Shown here: one piece after another, positions 45,932-55,003 of the stretch
Layout of the letters: each line of letters starts with the position of its first letter
How positions within the stretch are numbered: position 1 is the stretch's first letter
Source: Prochlorococcus sp. AG-402-N21
GTDB taxonomy: Bacteria; Cyanobacteriota; Cyanobacteriia; PCC-6307; Cyanobiaceae
Length of the DNA: 64,000 nt
Direction of reading: 5' to 3'
NCBI GenBank assembly: GCA_003216435.1
Contig: QCIW01000002.1
Location: forward strand, 1-64,000
Program-made: the position numbers and the translations under genes
The notes under the pieces: generated by a model
Seen by the model: only the letters and a program-made list of their open reading frames with translations
Told to the model about the DNA's origin: nothing
The model's database searches: none

Positions 45932-46820
45932 AATCAATATTATCCTGAGGATTAATTAAATAATCATTTTTAAAGCTATCATTAAAACCACTTTGAAGAT
46001 CAAAAGTTTCCTTCCAATCTAATTCTAATTCTGCTAAAGATATATCAGTAAAAAAGTTTTCTATTCTCAGAGGGAAAGACTTCCTTGCTTTAGAATCTAC
46101 GGAATTTGGATTAAAAGATTTTAATTCAACCTCATTTGGATCCTTTTGACATGCTTTAGCTGCAACAGATGCTAGTCCTCTAAAAGTAATCGACTTTTTA
46201 CCTGAACAATTATATATTTTATTTATAGCAATATCAGATTGTAGACTTCGAATCATTGCTCTAGTCAAATCATAGACATGGCCTAATTGTGTAATTGTGT
46301 CACCTGAATCAGGAATAGGGATTGGTCTGTTATGGATTATTCGATCAAAGAACCATCTTTCGATTGGATTGTAATTACCTGGTCCATAAATATATGTAGG
46401 CCGAAACGAGGTAAATTTAATGCCTTCTTCTCTAAGCCAATTTTCTGTTAAAGCTTTGCCTATATGTCTACTTTGATCATCAATAGGGAAATCCTCTTCA
46501 ATTGGAAGAATTTCTGATTTCTGATAAACACCAGCAGAGCTTATATATAGAAATCGTGATAACGGCTTCCCAGTCTGAGCAATGACCCTTTGAGTATCCT
46601 GTAAATTTCTACCTGAGGTGTCAATAATGACATCATATTTTCGGCCAGAAAGTTTCTTCAAATCAATATCATTCTTTCTGTCACCAACAACGTGTTCAAC
46701 TCCAATAGGTACAGAATGGAGGCCTCGAGTGAACAACGTGAGTTGATGTCCTTGCTCTTTCAACATTCTCACCAAAGACTTTCCTATAAATCGGGTCCCG
46801 CCCATTACGAGTGTTTTCAA
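45903..46820 (-). CDS. NAD-dependent epimerase-like protein (CSP41-like)
   Basis: The 305-residue protein has the nucleotide-binding start LVMGGTRFIGKSLV (GGxxFIG), then ISSAGVYQKSE and FRPTYIYGPGNYNPIE. The extended SDR fold and these segments resemble the chloroplast stem-loop-binding proteins CSP41a/b and their cyanobacterial homologues. In plastids these proteins associate with RNA and ribosomes. Whether this one acts on sugars or RNA is open. The 3' end overlaps pgsA on the other strand. Confidence 0.8.
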   Translation of the reverse strand: MKTLVMGGTRFIGKSLVRMLKEQGHQLTLFTRGLHSVPIGVEHVVGDRKNDIDLKKLSGRKYDVIIDTSGRNLQDTQRVIAQTGKPLSRFLYISSAGVYQKSEILPIEEDFPIDDQSRHIGKALTENWLREEGIKFTSFRPTYIYGPGNYNPIERWFFDRIIHNRPIPIPDSGDTITQLGHVYDLTRAMIRSLQSDIAINKIYNCSGKKSITFRGLASVAAKACQKDPNEVELKSFNPNSVDSKARKSFPLRIENFFTDISLAELELDWKETFDLQSGFNDSFKNDYLINPQDNIDFTSDEQLIG

Positions 46821-46917
46821 AATAATTTGATCTAACTACACATCTATTCAAGCGCGTAAAGAGCTCCACAAATTAAACTTTGACATGCAATATGGATATA
46901 GGACTACATTAAGGCCC

Positions 46918-47685
46918 ATGGAAATTATCCCGGCTATTGATTTATTGAACGGTACCTGTGTGAGACTTAATCAGGGAAATTATGCAAAAGTAACTCAATT
47001 TAATTCTGATCCCATAGCTCAAGCTCTGGAATGGGAAACAAAAGGAGCTAAAAGACTTCATTTAGTGGATTTAGATGGGGCAAAAACTGGTAATCCAGTA
47101 AATAACGACTCCATACGTGACATAGCAAGATCTATAAGAATACCTATACAAATTGGAGGGGGTGTAAGAAGCCTTGAAAGAGCTGAAGAATTATTGGATT
47201 ATGGAGTTGATAAAGTGATCCTGGGAACAATCGCAATAGAAAAGCCCCTTATAGCTGAAGAATTAGCCAATAAGTATCCAGGGAAGATCATTATCGGGAT
47301 AGATGCAAAAAATGGAAAAGTAGCAACTAGAGGATGGATAACCGAAAGTGATATTCGTGCCACTGATCTAGCAGCACAATTTTCGAATCCTAATTTTGCT
47401 TCAATCATTACAACTGACATCTCTACAGACGGGACGCTGAATGGGCCAAATTTACAAAGTCTCAAAGAGGTTGCTTCATCGACAAATCTTCCTGTAATTG
47501 CTTCAGGAGGTATTGGATCCATAGCTGATTTACTATCATTAATACCTCTCGAAGATTATGGAGTAACTGGGGTAATTGTCGGAAGAGCACTTTATGACGG
47601 CAAAATAGACCTAAATGAAGCGATAAAAGCAATGTCTAAACCAAGGTTAGAAGATCACAATCAAAAGGAAAATTATTTCGCGTAG
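46918..47685 (+). CDS. hisA: HisA, ProFAR isomerase
   Basis: HisA isomerises N'-(5'-phosphoribosyl)formimino-AICAR ribonucleotide in histidine synthesis. The TIM-barrel protein starts MEIIPAIDLLNGTCVRL, with the catalytic first Asp. It contains the phosphate loops QIGGGVRSL and ASGGIGS and the second catalytic Asp in ITTDISTDGT. I chose the ATG at 46918 rather than the upstream in-frame ATG at 46885, because the family begins at MEIIPA and AAGG precedes it. No other his gene is adjacent. Confidence 0.96.
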   Translation: MEIIPAIDLLNGTCVRLNQGNYAKVTQFNSDPIAQALEWETKGAKRLHLVDLDGAKTGNPVNNDSIRDIARSIRIPIQIGGGVRSLERAEELLDYGVDKVILGTIAIEKPLIAEELANKYPGKIIIGIDAKNGKVATRGWITESDIRATDLAAQFSNPNFASIITTDISTDGTLNGPNLQSLKEVASSTNLPVIASGGIGSIADLLSLIPLEDYGVTGVIVGRALYDGKIDLNEAIKAMSKPRLEDHNQKENYFA

Positions 47686-47791
47686 CTTCATCCAAAAACA
47701 TTCAAAATATTTTTATTCATATATGCCTTTAATACTGGATTATTCAAAATAACTAGTTACATTTTAAATACCAGTTGAATAGGTGATTTAC

Positions 47792-49417
47792 TTGGAAGAA
47801 GAAAGAGCGAATCAAATACTACTAATTGCTCCAGATTTACTCGGTGAATCTCTCGCTTTACAGCTAAAGAATAAAAATGAAATTAAAGTAGCCTTATCAA
47901 AAGAAGATCTAACCTCTCACCCTAAACTTGTAATCTGGTGCATTGATAATGCTGAACTTCCGGGAAGTATAAGTATAGAACTAAATAGGCTTCAAGAAAG
48001 ATGGAATCCCTCTCCTATTCTATTACTTCTTCCAGAGACACTCAATCTAACTACTCAAGAGCTATTAGATTTCAATTGCGCTGGCTTACTTCAGGAGCCT
48101 ACTTTAGATATTTTAAATCAATCAATTATTACCCTTATAAAAGGAGGGAGAGTTGTAAAATTAAGAGAAAGACAGAAAGATATTACTTCCCAAAAGAATG
48201 TAACCCTAGGATTGGGCCAATGGTTACTCATTAGCGGCATACAAGAAATTAATAAAGACCTGCAACACTTAGAGAAGTTACTCAATCCTCCCCCAGACAA
48301 TATTTTCGTTTCAATAATGATGTATGGACGTAAAAGGGAACTTAAGCAAGCCAAATCTCTTTTAAACTATCTTTGGGGACCCACTCTTGTATCAATCGAA
48401 AATATAATTCCAAACAAAATTCTTAAGGAAAAAGATATATCTTCCTATCAAACAAATATTATTCTAAATGATCGAAATCCTTACTCCGTTTGGAAAGAAA
48501 TTACAGCAAGGGTGAAGCGCTCAGTAAATCAAGAACTTCTTAATTCATCAGGAGTGATTTTTGCTTTTGATGCAATTAAACCATCTTACAAAACAGAGCT
48601 TTTACTAGGTCTTCTAACTCAAATTGACTTACTTATAGACAAAATTAATGCTTCAAATGACCCTACTATTGAACCTTCAGATTTATGGGATGATTTTCAA
48701 ATTGAACTTAGGAAACAAGCAATAAGGTCATTTATTGGCAGTTATGTAAGTCTATTATTTAAAGGTCAGAATACTATAGTTGTAGACAACTTAGTTAATA
48801 CCATTGACCTAAGCGAGGTTGATAATGAGATGACTCCAGCAATTATGATTATTGACCCTATAATTAATAAAAAACCAATACTTGTTGATGGGAAGCTGCT
48901 ACCATCAGATGATCCTAGAGCATTAATTCATATTGAAACACTTGTAAGTAACTGGATGATCAGAACCGCGGAAATTATATCTTCTGAATTATTAAATAAA
49001 AGCTATGAATGGCCAGAATTTCGAAATTACCTACTTAAAAAAGAACTTCGATCAACTAGAGAGCTTGAAAGGCTTCGTAATCAATTAAATAGTCAAAATA
49101 GATGGCAGGAATTTGTTCTAATGCCCATTAGATTGTATGAAAGTAAACGACTTCTATATAGGCTTAACAAAGGTCATATTCAATCCACATTTCTAACAGA
49201 GTCAAGAGACGAAGAACTTCAACACTTAGGGTGGTGGCAACAACAGGTGGCACTTATAGTTGAAGCAAGAGATGCTATCGCTCCTCAACTCCAATCTCTA
49301 GTAAAATCTATTGGTAACCTTATGGTTCTCATACTTACAAAGATCATAGGAAGAGCAATAGGTTTAGTAGGCAAGGGAATAGCCCAAGGAATGGGTAAAA
49401 GCCTAACTAAAGGATAA
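47792..49417 (+). CDS. DUF3685 (Ycf55-like) protein
   Basis: The ~541-residue protein has an N-terminal receiver-like region: QILLIAPDLLGESLALQL, VIWCIDN and SPILLLLPETL. A long DUF3685/Ycf55-type helical region follows, including ELQHLGWWQQQVALIVEARD near the C-terminus. The family occurs in cyanobacteria and some red-lineage plastids and has no known activity. I prefer the TTG at 47792, which has AGGTGA five bases upstream, over a GTG at 47783. The receiver-like part lacks a clear phosphoacceptor set, so it may be a pseudo-receiver. Confidence 0.8.
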   Translation: MEEERANQILLIAPDLLGESLALQLKNKNEIKVALSKEDLTSHPKLVIWCIDNAELPGSISIELNRLQERWNPSPILLLLPETLNLTTQELLDFNCAGLLQEPTLDILNQSIITLIKGGRVVKLRERQKDITSQKNVTLGLGQWLLISGIQEINKDLQHLEKLLNPPPDNIFVSIMMYGRKRELKQAKSLLNYLWGPTLVSIENIIPNKILKEKDISSYQTNIILNDRNPYSVWKEITARVKRSVNQELLNSSGVIFAFDAIKPSYKTELLLGLLTQIDLLIDKINASNDPTIEPSDLWDDFQIELRKQAIRSFIGSYVSLLFKGQNTIVVDNLVNTIDLSEVDNEMTPAIMIIDPIINKKPILVDGKLLPSDDPRALIHIETLVSNWMIRTAEIISSELLNKSYEWPEFRNYLLKKELRSTRELERLRNQLNSQNRWQEFVLMPIRLYESKRLLYRLNKGHIQSTFLTESRDEELQHLGWWQQQVALIVEARDAIAPQLQSLVKSIGNLMVLILTKIIGRAIGLVGKGIAQGMGKSLTKG

Positions 49418-49472
49418 TTTACAATAGTATAAACAACAAAAAGATTAGAATCCTTTCATTAAATAAACATCC

Positions 49473-50027
49473 ATGAGGAATATCCAAACAAAAATAATAA
49501 TTCTTTTAATAGCTATTTTTTGCTTTATCCCAACAGCATATTCAGCATTAGATAATGACAACTATGAAGGCAATATCTTTACTATTGTCACCGGTAATGG
49601 GGCTCTAGTCCCCCCTACAACTACTCTTGAGGAGTCCTTGCAAAACAAAAGGACATCTGTCTTAGTCTTTTACTTAGATGACAGTAGAACCAGCAAATCC
49701 TTCGCACCTGTTGTATCTGGAATCAAACTGCTTTGGCCATCTGAAATAGATTTAATTCCACTTACAATAGATGAACTACAAAACAAAAATACAAACAGCA
49801 AAAGTGATCCTGCATATTATTGGAACGGAAACATACCTCAAGTCGTAGTAATCAATGGTAAAGGTGATGTAATTTTAAATGAAGAGGGTCAAGTCCCTAT
49901 AGAAAAAATCAACGATGCTATTAGTAAGGCTACTGGTTTAGAATCTCCAGAATTTACTGTAAGCATAAAAAGTTTTAATGAATATAATAGTGAAGCTGCT
50001 AAAGATGGTTATGCAGATCCACGTTAG
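49473..50027 (+). CDS. Exported thioredoxin-fold protein, probably thylakoid lumen or membrane
   Basis: The 184-residue protein opens with a basic N-terminus, a hydrophobic core (IIILLIAIFCFIPTA) and an AYSA cleavage-like site near residue 24, so it is probably exported. The mature part resembles a thioredoxin fold (SVLVFYLDDSRTSKSFAPVV, then NIPQVVVINGKGDV) but has no CxxC. Related cyanobacterial proteins have been tied to photosystem I accumulation, by recollection only. It is the second gene of a run from DUF3685 to the F420-ligase-like gene. Confidence 0.75.
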   Translation: MRNIQTKIIILLIAIFCFIPTAYSALDNDNYEGNIFTIVTGNGALVPPTTTLEESLQNKRTSVLVFYLDDSRTSKSFAPVVSGIKLLWPSEIDLIPLTIDELQNKNTNSKSDPAYYWNGNIPQVVVINGKGDVILNEEGQVPIEKINDAISKATGLESPEFTVSIKSFNEYNSEAAKDGYADPR

Positions 50028-50066
50028 TTAATAATTATATTCAGCTATATACATACTATATAAACA

Positions 50067-51218
50067 ATGCTAATCACTATAATAATTACTCTAGTAATAA
50101 CATTTATTATACTAGAGTTATTACATTTCTTTAAACCAACATCACCTCTTCAAATTCACCCAAAAGAATGGAGCGTAAATTTTACTGAAAATGAATTTTC
50201 AATTAATGGATATTTAGAAATAATCAATCCACACCCAAAGATGGAAGTTATGATTCCAGACTTAAAAGTAAAATCTAAATTGTTAGGAACAACCGCTAAG
50301 TTATGTATTGATACCAATATTAAAGTCATCTCTAGCAGTTTAGATAAGAAATCGAGAAAAGATAATTATTGGGAAGCTTATATTGTAAAAAGCAGAGAGA
50401 AAAGCTTGTTATATGTCCAAATAAGTATAAAAGAGAAACAAGGCAATCCTTTACTTTTGAATTTAGAATCCCTCTGGATTGATATATTCTGGATAAATTA
50501 TGGCCCCTTTGGTCGGATAAAAAGGCATAATGGATTTGCTGTACCCATAGATAGACAACATAAAAATTTAAATTGGATAAATATAGATCAGAAAGTATTA
50601 CTTCTTCCTATACCTACGCATATTCTTGGTTCTTTAGACAACCCACAGGAATTACTTCAAAAATATTGCTCCTGTATAATAAAGCCTGGAGATATAATAA
50701 CTATTGGAGAAACACCCTTAGCAATAATGCAAGGGAGATATATTTTCCCAGATTCTATACAAATTTCATTTTTAGCGAGAATATTATGTAATTCTTTCCA
50801 CCCAACAAGTAGTCTAGCTACAGCATGTGGAATGCAGTCACTAATTGATATTATTGGACCAAGTAGAGTATTGTTTTCTTGGTTTATTGCAGCATTATTT
50901 AAATTTTTCAAAATTAAAGGAATCTTCTATCGTCTTGCTGGCAGTCAAGCAAGACTAATTGATGATATAACTGGCACAACTCCTCCTTATGATCAAACCA
51001 TTGTATTAGGTCCTACCGATCAAGAAAGATTTTGCAGAGAAGCCTCCAATCAATTAGGTATAGACGTTGCAATTGTTGATGTTAATGATCTTGGCAGAGT
51101 AAAAATTTTAGCAACATCAAACCAATCAAAGAATAACCTTCTTTATAAAGTTCTTACTAGCAACCCAGCTGGTAACGCAGATCAACATACTCCTTTAGTT
51201 TTAATTAGAACCCCTTAG
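50067..51218 (+). CDS. Membrane-anchored protein with F420-gamma-glutamyl-ligase-like domain
   Basis: The 383-residue protein has an N-terminal membrane helix (residues 2-20), a beta-rich central region, and a C-terminal half resembling the CofE/F420-0:gamma-glutamyl ligase fold. Diagnostic stretches are KPGDIITIGETPLAIMQGRY near residue 207 and GPTDQERFCREASNQLGIDV near residue 315. Cyanobacteria of this kind are not known to make F420 by the full pathway, so the true substrate may be another carboxylate or cofactor. The gene lies 39 bp after the exported thioredoxin-fold protein. Confidence 0.75.
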   Translation: MLITIIITLVITFIILELLHFFKPTSPLQIHPKEWSVNFTENEFSINGYLEIINPHPKMEVMIPDLKVKSKLLGTTAKLCIDTNIKVISSSLDKKSRKDNYWEAYIVKSREKSLLYVQISIKEKQGNPLLLNLESLWIDIFWINYGPFGRIKRHNGFAVPIDRQHKNLNWINIDQKVLLLPIPTHILGSLDNPQELLQKYCSCIIKPGDIITIGETPLAIMQGRYIFPDSIQISFLARILCNSFHPTSSLATACGMQSLIDIIGPSRVLFSWFIAALFKFFKIKGIFYRLAGSQARLIDDITGTTPPYDQTIVLGPTDQERFCREASNQLGIDVAIVDVNDLGRVKILATSNQSKNNLLYKVLTSNPAGNADQHTPLVLIRTP

Positions 51219-51296
51219 ATAAAAACCAGAGCTATATTATTAATCCAAAAATTAGTTAAAGTTCAAACGAGTAGATTCTCAATTCCAACCAAAAAT

Positions 51297-52319
51297 ATGC
51301 TTAAGGTTGAATCGCTAAAAGCAAAACATCTTCCAATGCTTGCGTTAAGCGAACAAACAGAACGAATTGGTTGGATGCAAATAATGCTTATAAAAACATG
51401 GTTAGCAGAAGCAGAAACAAAATTAAAAGGCTTAATCCCTAAAAGGCAACCCCGTTGCCTTGTAGCACTAGAAAATCATGATCTTATTTCACTTATAGTT
51501 CTTCAACCAAATAATCGTCGTGGAACTTGTTGGTCAATTTCCTTACCAATTTTTATAAAAGACCCTATAAATCAAGGCAAACAGGAAGTTTCGAAATTAC
51601 TTTTAAAAGAAGCTCTTGAACAAGAAAAAAATATTGTTCAGAGTTGGATAATTAAATGCAAGAATTCAGATACCCAAAATCTGTCTTTACTAAGAGAAGT
51701 TGGTTTTCAACCGCTCAAACTCATTAAGAACTGGGCTTTTACTTCATCATCTACGAAAAATATATCTAAAGAGTTAAAACTCCCCTCAAGTCTTTCTTGG
51801 GAGTTTTTATCAAAAACGAATGCACAAATTCTGTGGAGGTTAAAAAATATTTCACAATCTGTTCAATTGAGAGAAATGCTCGATGGCCAATGGATTGATT
51901 TACTCGATAAAAACCAACCCGAGAATGGCATTCTTATAAATAACGATAAAAACCAAAGATCTGCGATACTTGGTGCAATTAATCCAATATATTCTGAAGA
52001 TCTCTTATCTTTAGAACTTATAAGAGATTTAGCTTGGGATTCAAGGTTGGAAGAAGCAGTACCTCAAATATTGGATAAGCTAAGAAGCTCGCAGCAATAT
52101 ATTTCTATTGAAACATCTGTAAATGATCAAAAATTAAATGCGATTTTAAAAGATCTTGGGTGGGTAGAGAAAAATGAATCAATACTCTTAGGAAGGAGTC
52201 TATGGAAAAGGAAGTTAAATAACAGATCAATCTTGGGAGAGAGGGCTATTGAATCAATTCTAGGGAGTCTTAAGCCAAACCAAACTCCTCTTCCTTCCCC
52301 CATAATTGATACTGATTAA
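51297..52319 (+). CDS. GNAT-like acetyltransferase domain protein
   Basis: The 340-residue protein looks like two acetyltransferase-like domains. The first has LVALENHDLISLIVLQPNNR and SLLREVGFQPLKLIKNWAF. The second ends with NAILKDLGWVEKNESILLGR. The acetyl-CoA loop is weakly conserved, so activity is uncertain. The gene is upstream of ruvX, and the ruvX start codon falls 7 bp after its stop. Function is unknown. Confidence 0.65.
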   Translation: MLKVESLKAKHLPMLALSEQTERIGWMQIMLIKTWLAEAETKLKGLIPKRQPRCLVALENHDLISLIVLQPNNRRGTCWSISLPIFIKDPINQGKQEVSKLLLKEALEQEKNIVQSWIIKCKNSDTQNLSLLREVGFQPLKLIKNWAFTSSSTKNISKELKLPSSLSWEFLSKTNAQILWRLKNISQSVQLREMLDGQWIDLLDKNQPENGILINNDKNQRSAILGAINPIYSEDLLSLELIRDLAWDSRLEEAVPQILDKLRSSQQYISIETSVNDQKLNAILKDLGWVEKNESILLGRSLWKRKLNNRSILGERAIESILGSLKPNQTPLPSPIIDTD

Positions 52320-52326
52320 AAGTCCA

Positions 52327-52776
52327 ATGGAAAAACCTTCTCCTAAATCTATCTTGAGTTTGGATTTAGGAAAAAAAAGAATCGGCCTAGCAGGTTGCGA
52401 TCCTCTAGGTATAACAGTAACTAGACTTCCTGCCTTATTTAGAAAAACTTTTGAGAGCGATCTAAAAGTTTTAAAGTTCCATTGCCAAGAAAGAAATGTG
52501 CAAGGCCTTGTTATTGGATTACCTCTCGACAGTGAAGGGAAACAAACCAAGCAATCTATTTTCTCCAAAAGTTATGGAATTCAACTTGGGAAAGCTCTTA
52601 ATTTGCCTATAGCTTGGGTAAATGAACACTCATCCACATTGGAAGCTATTGATAGATTAAACCTAACTAACGATCGATCAGGCAAAATAGATAGTGAAGT
52701 AGCTGCTCTGCTCCTAGAACAATGGCTCAATGAAGGTCCTGAACTGACAAAACACGAAAGGTCTAATCCTTCTTAG
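52327..52776 (+). CDS. ruvX: RuvX/YqgF-type nuclease (pre-16S rRNA or Holliday-junction family)
   Basis: The family has an RNase H-like fold and acts in 16S rRNA 5' processing and perhaps DNA junction cleavage. The 149-residue protein has the metal-binding Asp in SLDLGKKRIGLAGCDP, VQGLVIGLPL near residue 58, and the motif VNEHSSTLEA near residue 99. The later Asp in KIDSEVAALLLEQWL is present. I chose the ATG at 52327 over the TTG at 52306, which overlaps the previous gene. Confidence 0.93.
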   Translation: MEKPSPKSILSLDLGKKRIGLAGCDPLGITVTRLPALFRKTFESDLKVLKFHCQERNVQGLVIGLPLDSEGKQTKQSIFSKSYGIQLGKALNLPIAWVNEHSSTLEAIDRLNLTNDRSGKIDSEVAALLLEQWLNEGPELTKHERSNPS

Positions 52777-52817
52777 GCAATTAACTTCAAACCTAAAACA
52801 AGTCCCTTACTTAAAGA

Positions 52818-53366
52818 ATGGAATCTATGTCTAATTTTGATTCAAATAATGATAGTCAAGTCCCAACTGTTTTGCTAAAAGACAGCAAAGGAAGCGAGCT
52901 CCTTTGCTTCCTTGAAGAAGTTGTCCCAATCAATGGACTCGAATATGGTCTTTTAACACCAGTAGACACTCCAGTTTCTTTATTTCGATTAGAAGAAGAA
53001 GGTGATCCAGAACTTATTGAAACCGTCGAAAAAAATGAGCCAATTCTAGAAGTTGCAGACATAGTATTACAAGAATATGATTTGAAACTAATAAGATCTG
53101 CCTTAACATTAACAGTTGTAGGTGAGCTAGAAGAACCTGAACCAGAAGAACTAGAAGAAGAAATAGAAGATGAATCAGAAACTTATGAATTACTAGTAAG
53201 CTTTAAGGTCAAAGAAGAAGAATTTGGACTTTATATACCACTAGACCCATTTTTTATTGTCGGTAAAATAAAAGAAAATCAAGCAGTACTTGTTGAAGGT
53301 GAAGAATTTGACAGGGTTCAGAAGCAAATTGAAAAAGAACTAGAAGACCGAGGCATTACAGATTAA
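52818..53366 (+). CDS. DUF3727 protein
   Basis: The 182-residue acidic protein matches DUF3727/DUF1292-like pattern: VLLKDSKGSELLCFLEEVV near residue 18 and YGLLTPVDTPV near residue 43. A very acidic segment follows around residue 108 (EEPEPEELEEEIEDESE), then FGLYIPLDPFFIVGK. The family is cyanobacterial and plastid-linked with no known role. It lies between ruvX and a YqeG phosphatase gene that starts 4 bp after its stop. Confidence 0.85.
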   Translation: MESMSNFDSNNDSQVPTVLLKDSKGSELLCFLEEVVPINGLEYGLLTPVDTPVSLFRLEEEGDPELIETVEKNEPILEVADIVLQEYDLKLIRSALTLTVVGELEEPEPEELEEEIEDESETYELLVSFKVKEEEFGLYIPLDPFFIVGKIKENQAVLVEGEEFDRVQKQIEKELEDRGITD

Positions 53367-53370
53367 GAAT

Positions 53371-53874
53371 ATGAAAAGAAATTTATTTAAACCTACAGAA
53401 GAAACAAATTTAACAATACAAAATCTAAGAATAGAAGATCTCTTGAATAAAAGTATTAGAGTGCTTTTATTAGATGTTGATGGAACACTTTTACCTAGAA
53501 GTGAGAGTAAATTACATCAATCAGTAAAGGAGTGGATTATAGAAGCAAAAAAATATTTACCTATTCATTTGTTAAGTAATAACCCTTCCAAAAAACGTAT
53601 AGAATTGATAGCTAATGAATTAGATTTGGATTTCACACATAAAGCATATAAACCTAGAACAAAAAACACCTTAAAAGTAGTCAAAAGATTTGATTGCGAT
53701 TTTTCTAATATCGCAATAATAGGAGATAGAATATTTACTGATATAATAATTGGGAATAGATTAGGTTTTCACACTATCCTTGTCTGCCCGGTAGATAAGA
53801 ATGGCCTTTCATCCAGTAATAATTACATACAACAAATAGAGAAATACCTATTAAAGATTTTAGGAGAAAGTTAA
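53371..53874 (+). CDS. YqeG-family HAD phosphatase
   Basis: The 167-residue protein has the HAD nucleophile motif LLLDVDGTLLPR (DxDGT) near residue 32, the Ser/Asn motif IHLLSNNPSKKR, and the Lys and Asp motifs (AYKPRTKNT, IIGDRIFTDII). This is the IIIA subfamily. Family members are linked to dephosphorylation of phosphatidylglycerophosphate or sugar phosphates. It follows DUF3727 by 4 bp and precedes proB by one base, so it lies in a tight unit. Confidence 0.9.
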   Translation: MKRNLFKPTEETNLTIQNLRIEDLLNKSIRVLLLDVDGTLLPRSESKLHQSVKEWIIEAKKYLPIHLLSNNPSKKRIELIANELDLDFTHKAYKPRTKNTLKVVKRFDCDFSNIAIIGDRIFTDIIIGNRLGFHTILVCPVDKNGLSSSNNYIQQIEKYLLKILGES

Positions 53875-53875
53875 A

Positions 53876-54970
53876 ATGTCACTCTGGGTTATAAAAATAG
53901 GGACAAGTTTATTACGGGGTTCTCGGAATCTATCTACTGCGGAAATTATAGATCATTATTGTAGATGTATTGCTTCAGCTAAAAAAAATGGGCATAAAAT
54001 TGTTATTGTTTCTAGCGGATCAGTAGGCCTGGGTTGTAATCGACTTGGAATAAAAGAGAGACCTGAAGAGATGGTATCTTTGCAAGCTGTTGCAGCGGTA
54101 GGCCAGGGCCATCTAATGAGTCTTTATGAAAAATCTATGAGCAAATATGGATACAAAGTAGCTCAAATACTTTTAACCCGAACAGAACTAGGCAACAGAA
54201 AGTCTTATGTAAATGCATCAAGAACTTTAAACAAGTTAATCGACTGGGAAGTAATACCAATAGTTAATGAAAATGACACTATTTCGAACGAAGAATTGAA
54301 GTATGGAGATAACGATACTCTCTCTGCACTTGTAGCAGGGGCTATCTCCGCAGATCAATTAATTCTTTTAACGGATATAGATCGTCTGTATGAAGATGAT
54401 CCAAAAACCAATAAGCAAGCAAAAGCCATAACAGATATCCATCATCCAAAAGACTTAAAAAAGATCCAGTCAAAATCTACGGGAAGAAGTAATTGGGGAA
54501 CTGGAGGAATTAAAACAAAGCTTGATGCTGCAATGATTGCAACAGAAAGAGGAATAACTGTTCATCTTGCTGATGGTAGGGATCCAAATATGCTCGATGA
54601 ACTACTTAAAGGTGCCCGAGGAGGAACTGTCTTTCATCCTCACCCCAACCCAATGGTAAACAAGAAAAATTGGTTGGCCTATGCGCTCAAACCAGTTGGA
54701 ACGCTTCACCTGGATCAAGGAGCTTGTGATGCAATTGAAAAGCAAGGTGCATCGCTATTGTTGGTAGGTGTTAAAAATGTGGATGGAAATTTTTCATCTA
54801 ATCAACCTGTAAAAATCGTCAACACAAATAAAGAAGAAATTGGGCGAGGTGTATGTTCGATGAGTAGCGAGAAAATTAGGAAAGAAATCGAAAATCAACT
54901 ACTCTCAAAGAAATCCCCTCTCCTAATCCACAGAGATGTACTTGTTTTAACTACCAAACTAGATAGCTAA
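53876..54970 (+). CDS. proB: Glutamate 5-kinase
   Basis: ProB phosphorylates glutamate in the first step of proline synthesis. The 364-residue protein has an amino-acid kinase domain (WVIKIGTSLLRG, IVSSGSVGLG, IVNENDTIS, GTGGIKTKLDAA) and a C-terminal PUA domain, as in bacterial ProB with feedback control. It begins one base after the yqeG stop. proA is not nearby. Confidence 0.96.
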   Translation: MSLWVIKIGTSLLRGSRNLSTAEIIDHYCRCIASAKKNGHKIVIVSSGSVGLGCNRLGIKERPEEMVSLQAVAAVGQGHLMSLYEKSMSKYGYKVAQILLTRTELGNRKSYVNASRTLNKLIDWEVIPIVNENDTISNEELKYGDNDTLSALVAGAISADQLILLTDIDRLYEDDPKTNKQAKAITDIHHPKDLKKIQSKSTGRSNWGTGGIKTKLDAAMIATERGITVHLADGRDPNMLDELLKGARGGTVFHPHPNPMVNKKNWLAYALKPVGTLHLDQGACDAIEKQGASLLLVGVKNVDGNFSSNQPVKIVNTNKEEIGRGVCSMSSEKIRKEIENQLLSKKSPLLIHRDVLVLTTKLDS

Positions 54971-55003
54971 CTCAAGAGTGCCTCAACATTTTTTTTTATT
55001 AAA

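Noticed and set aside
50067-51218. Evidence for coenzyme F420 biosynthesis
   Set aside because: One ligase-like domain is not enough. No CofC, CofD, CofG or CofH is in the window, and the central and N-terminal regions differ from true CofE.
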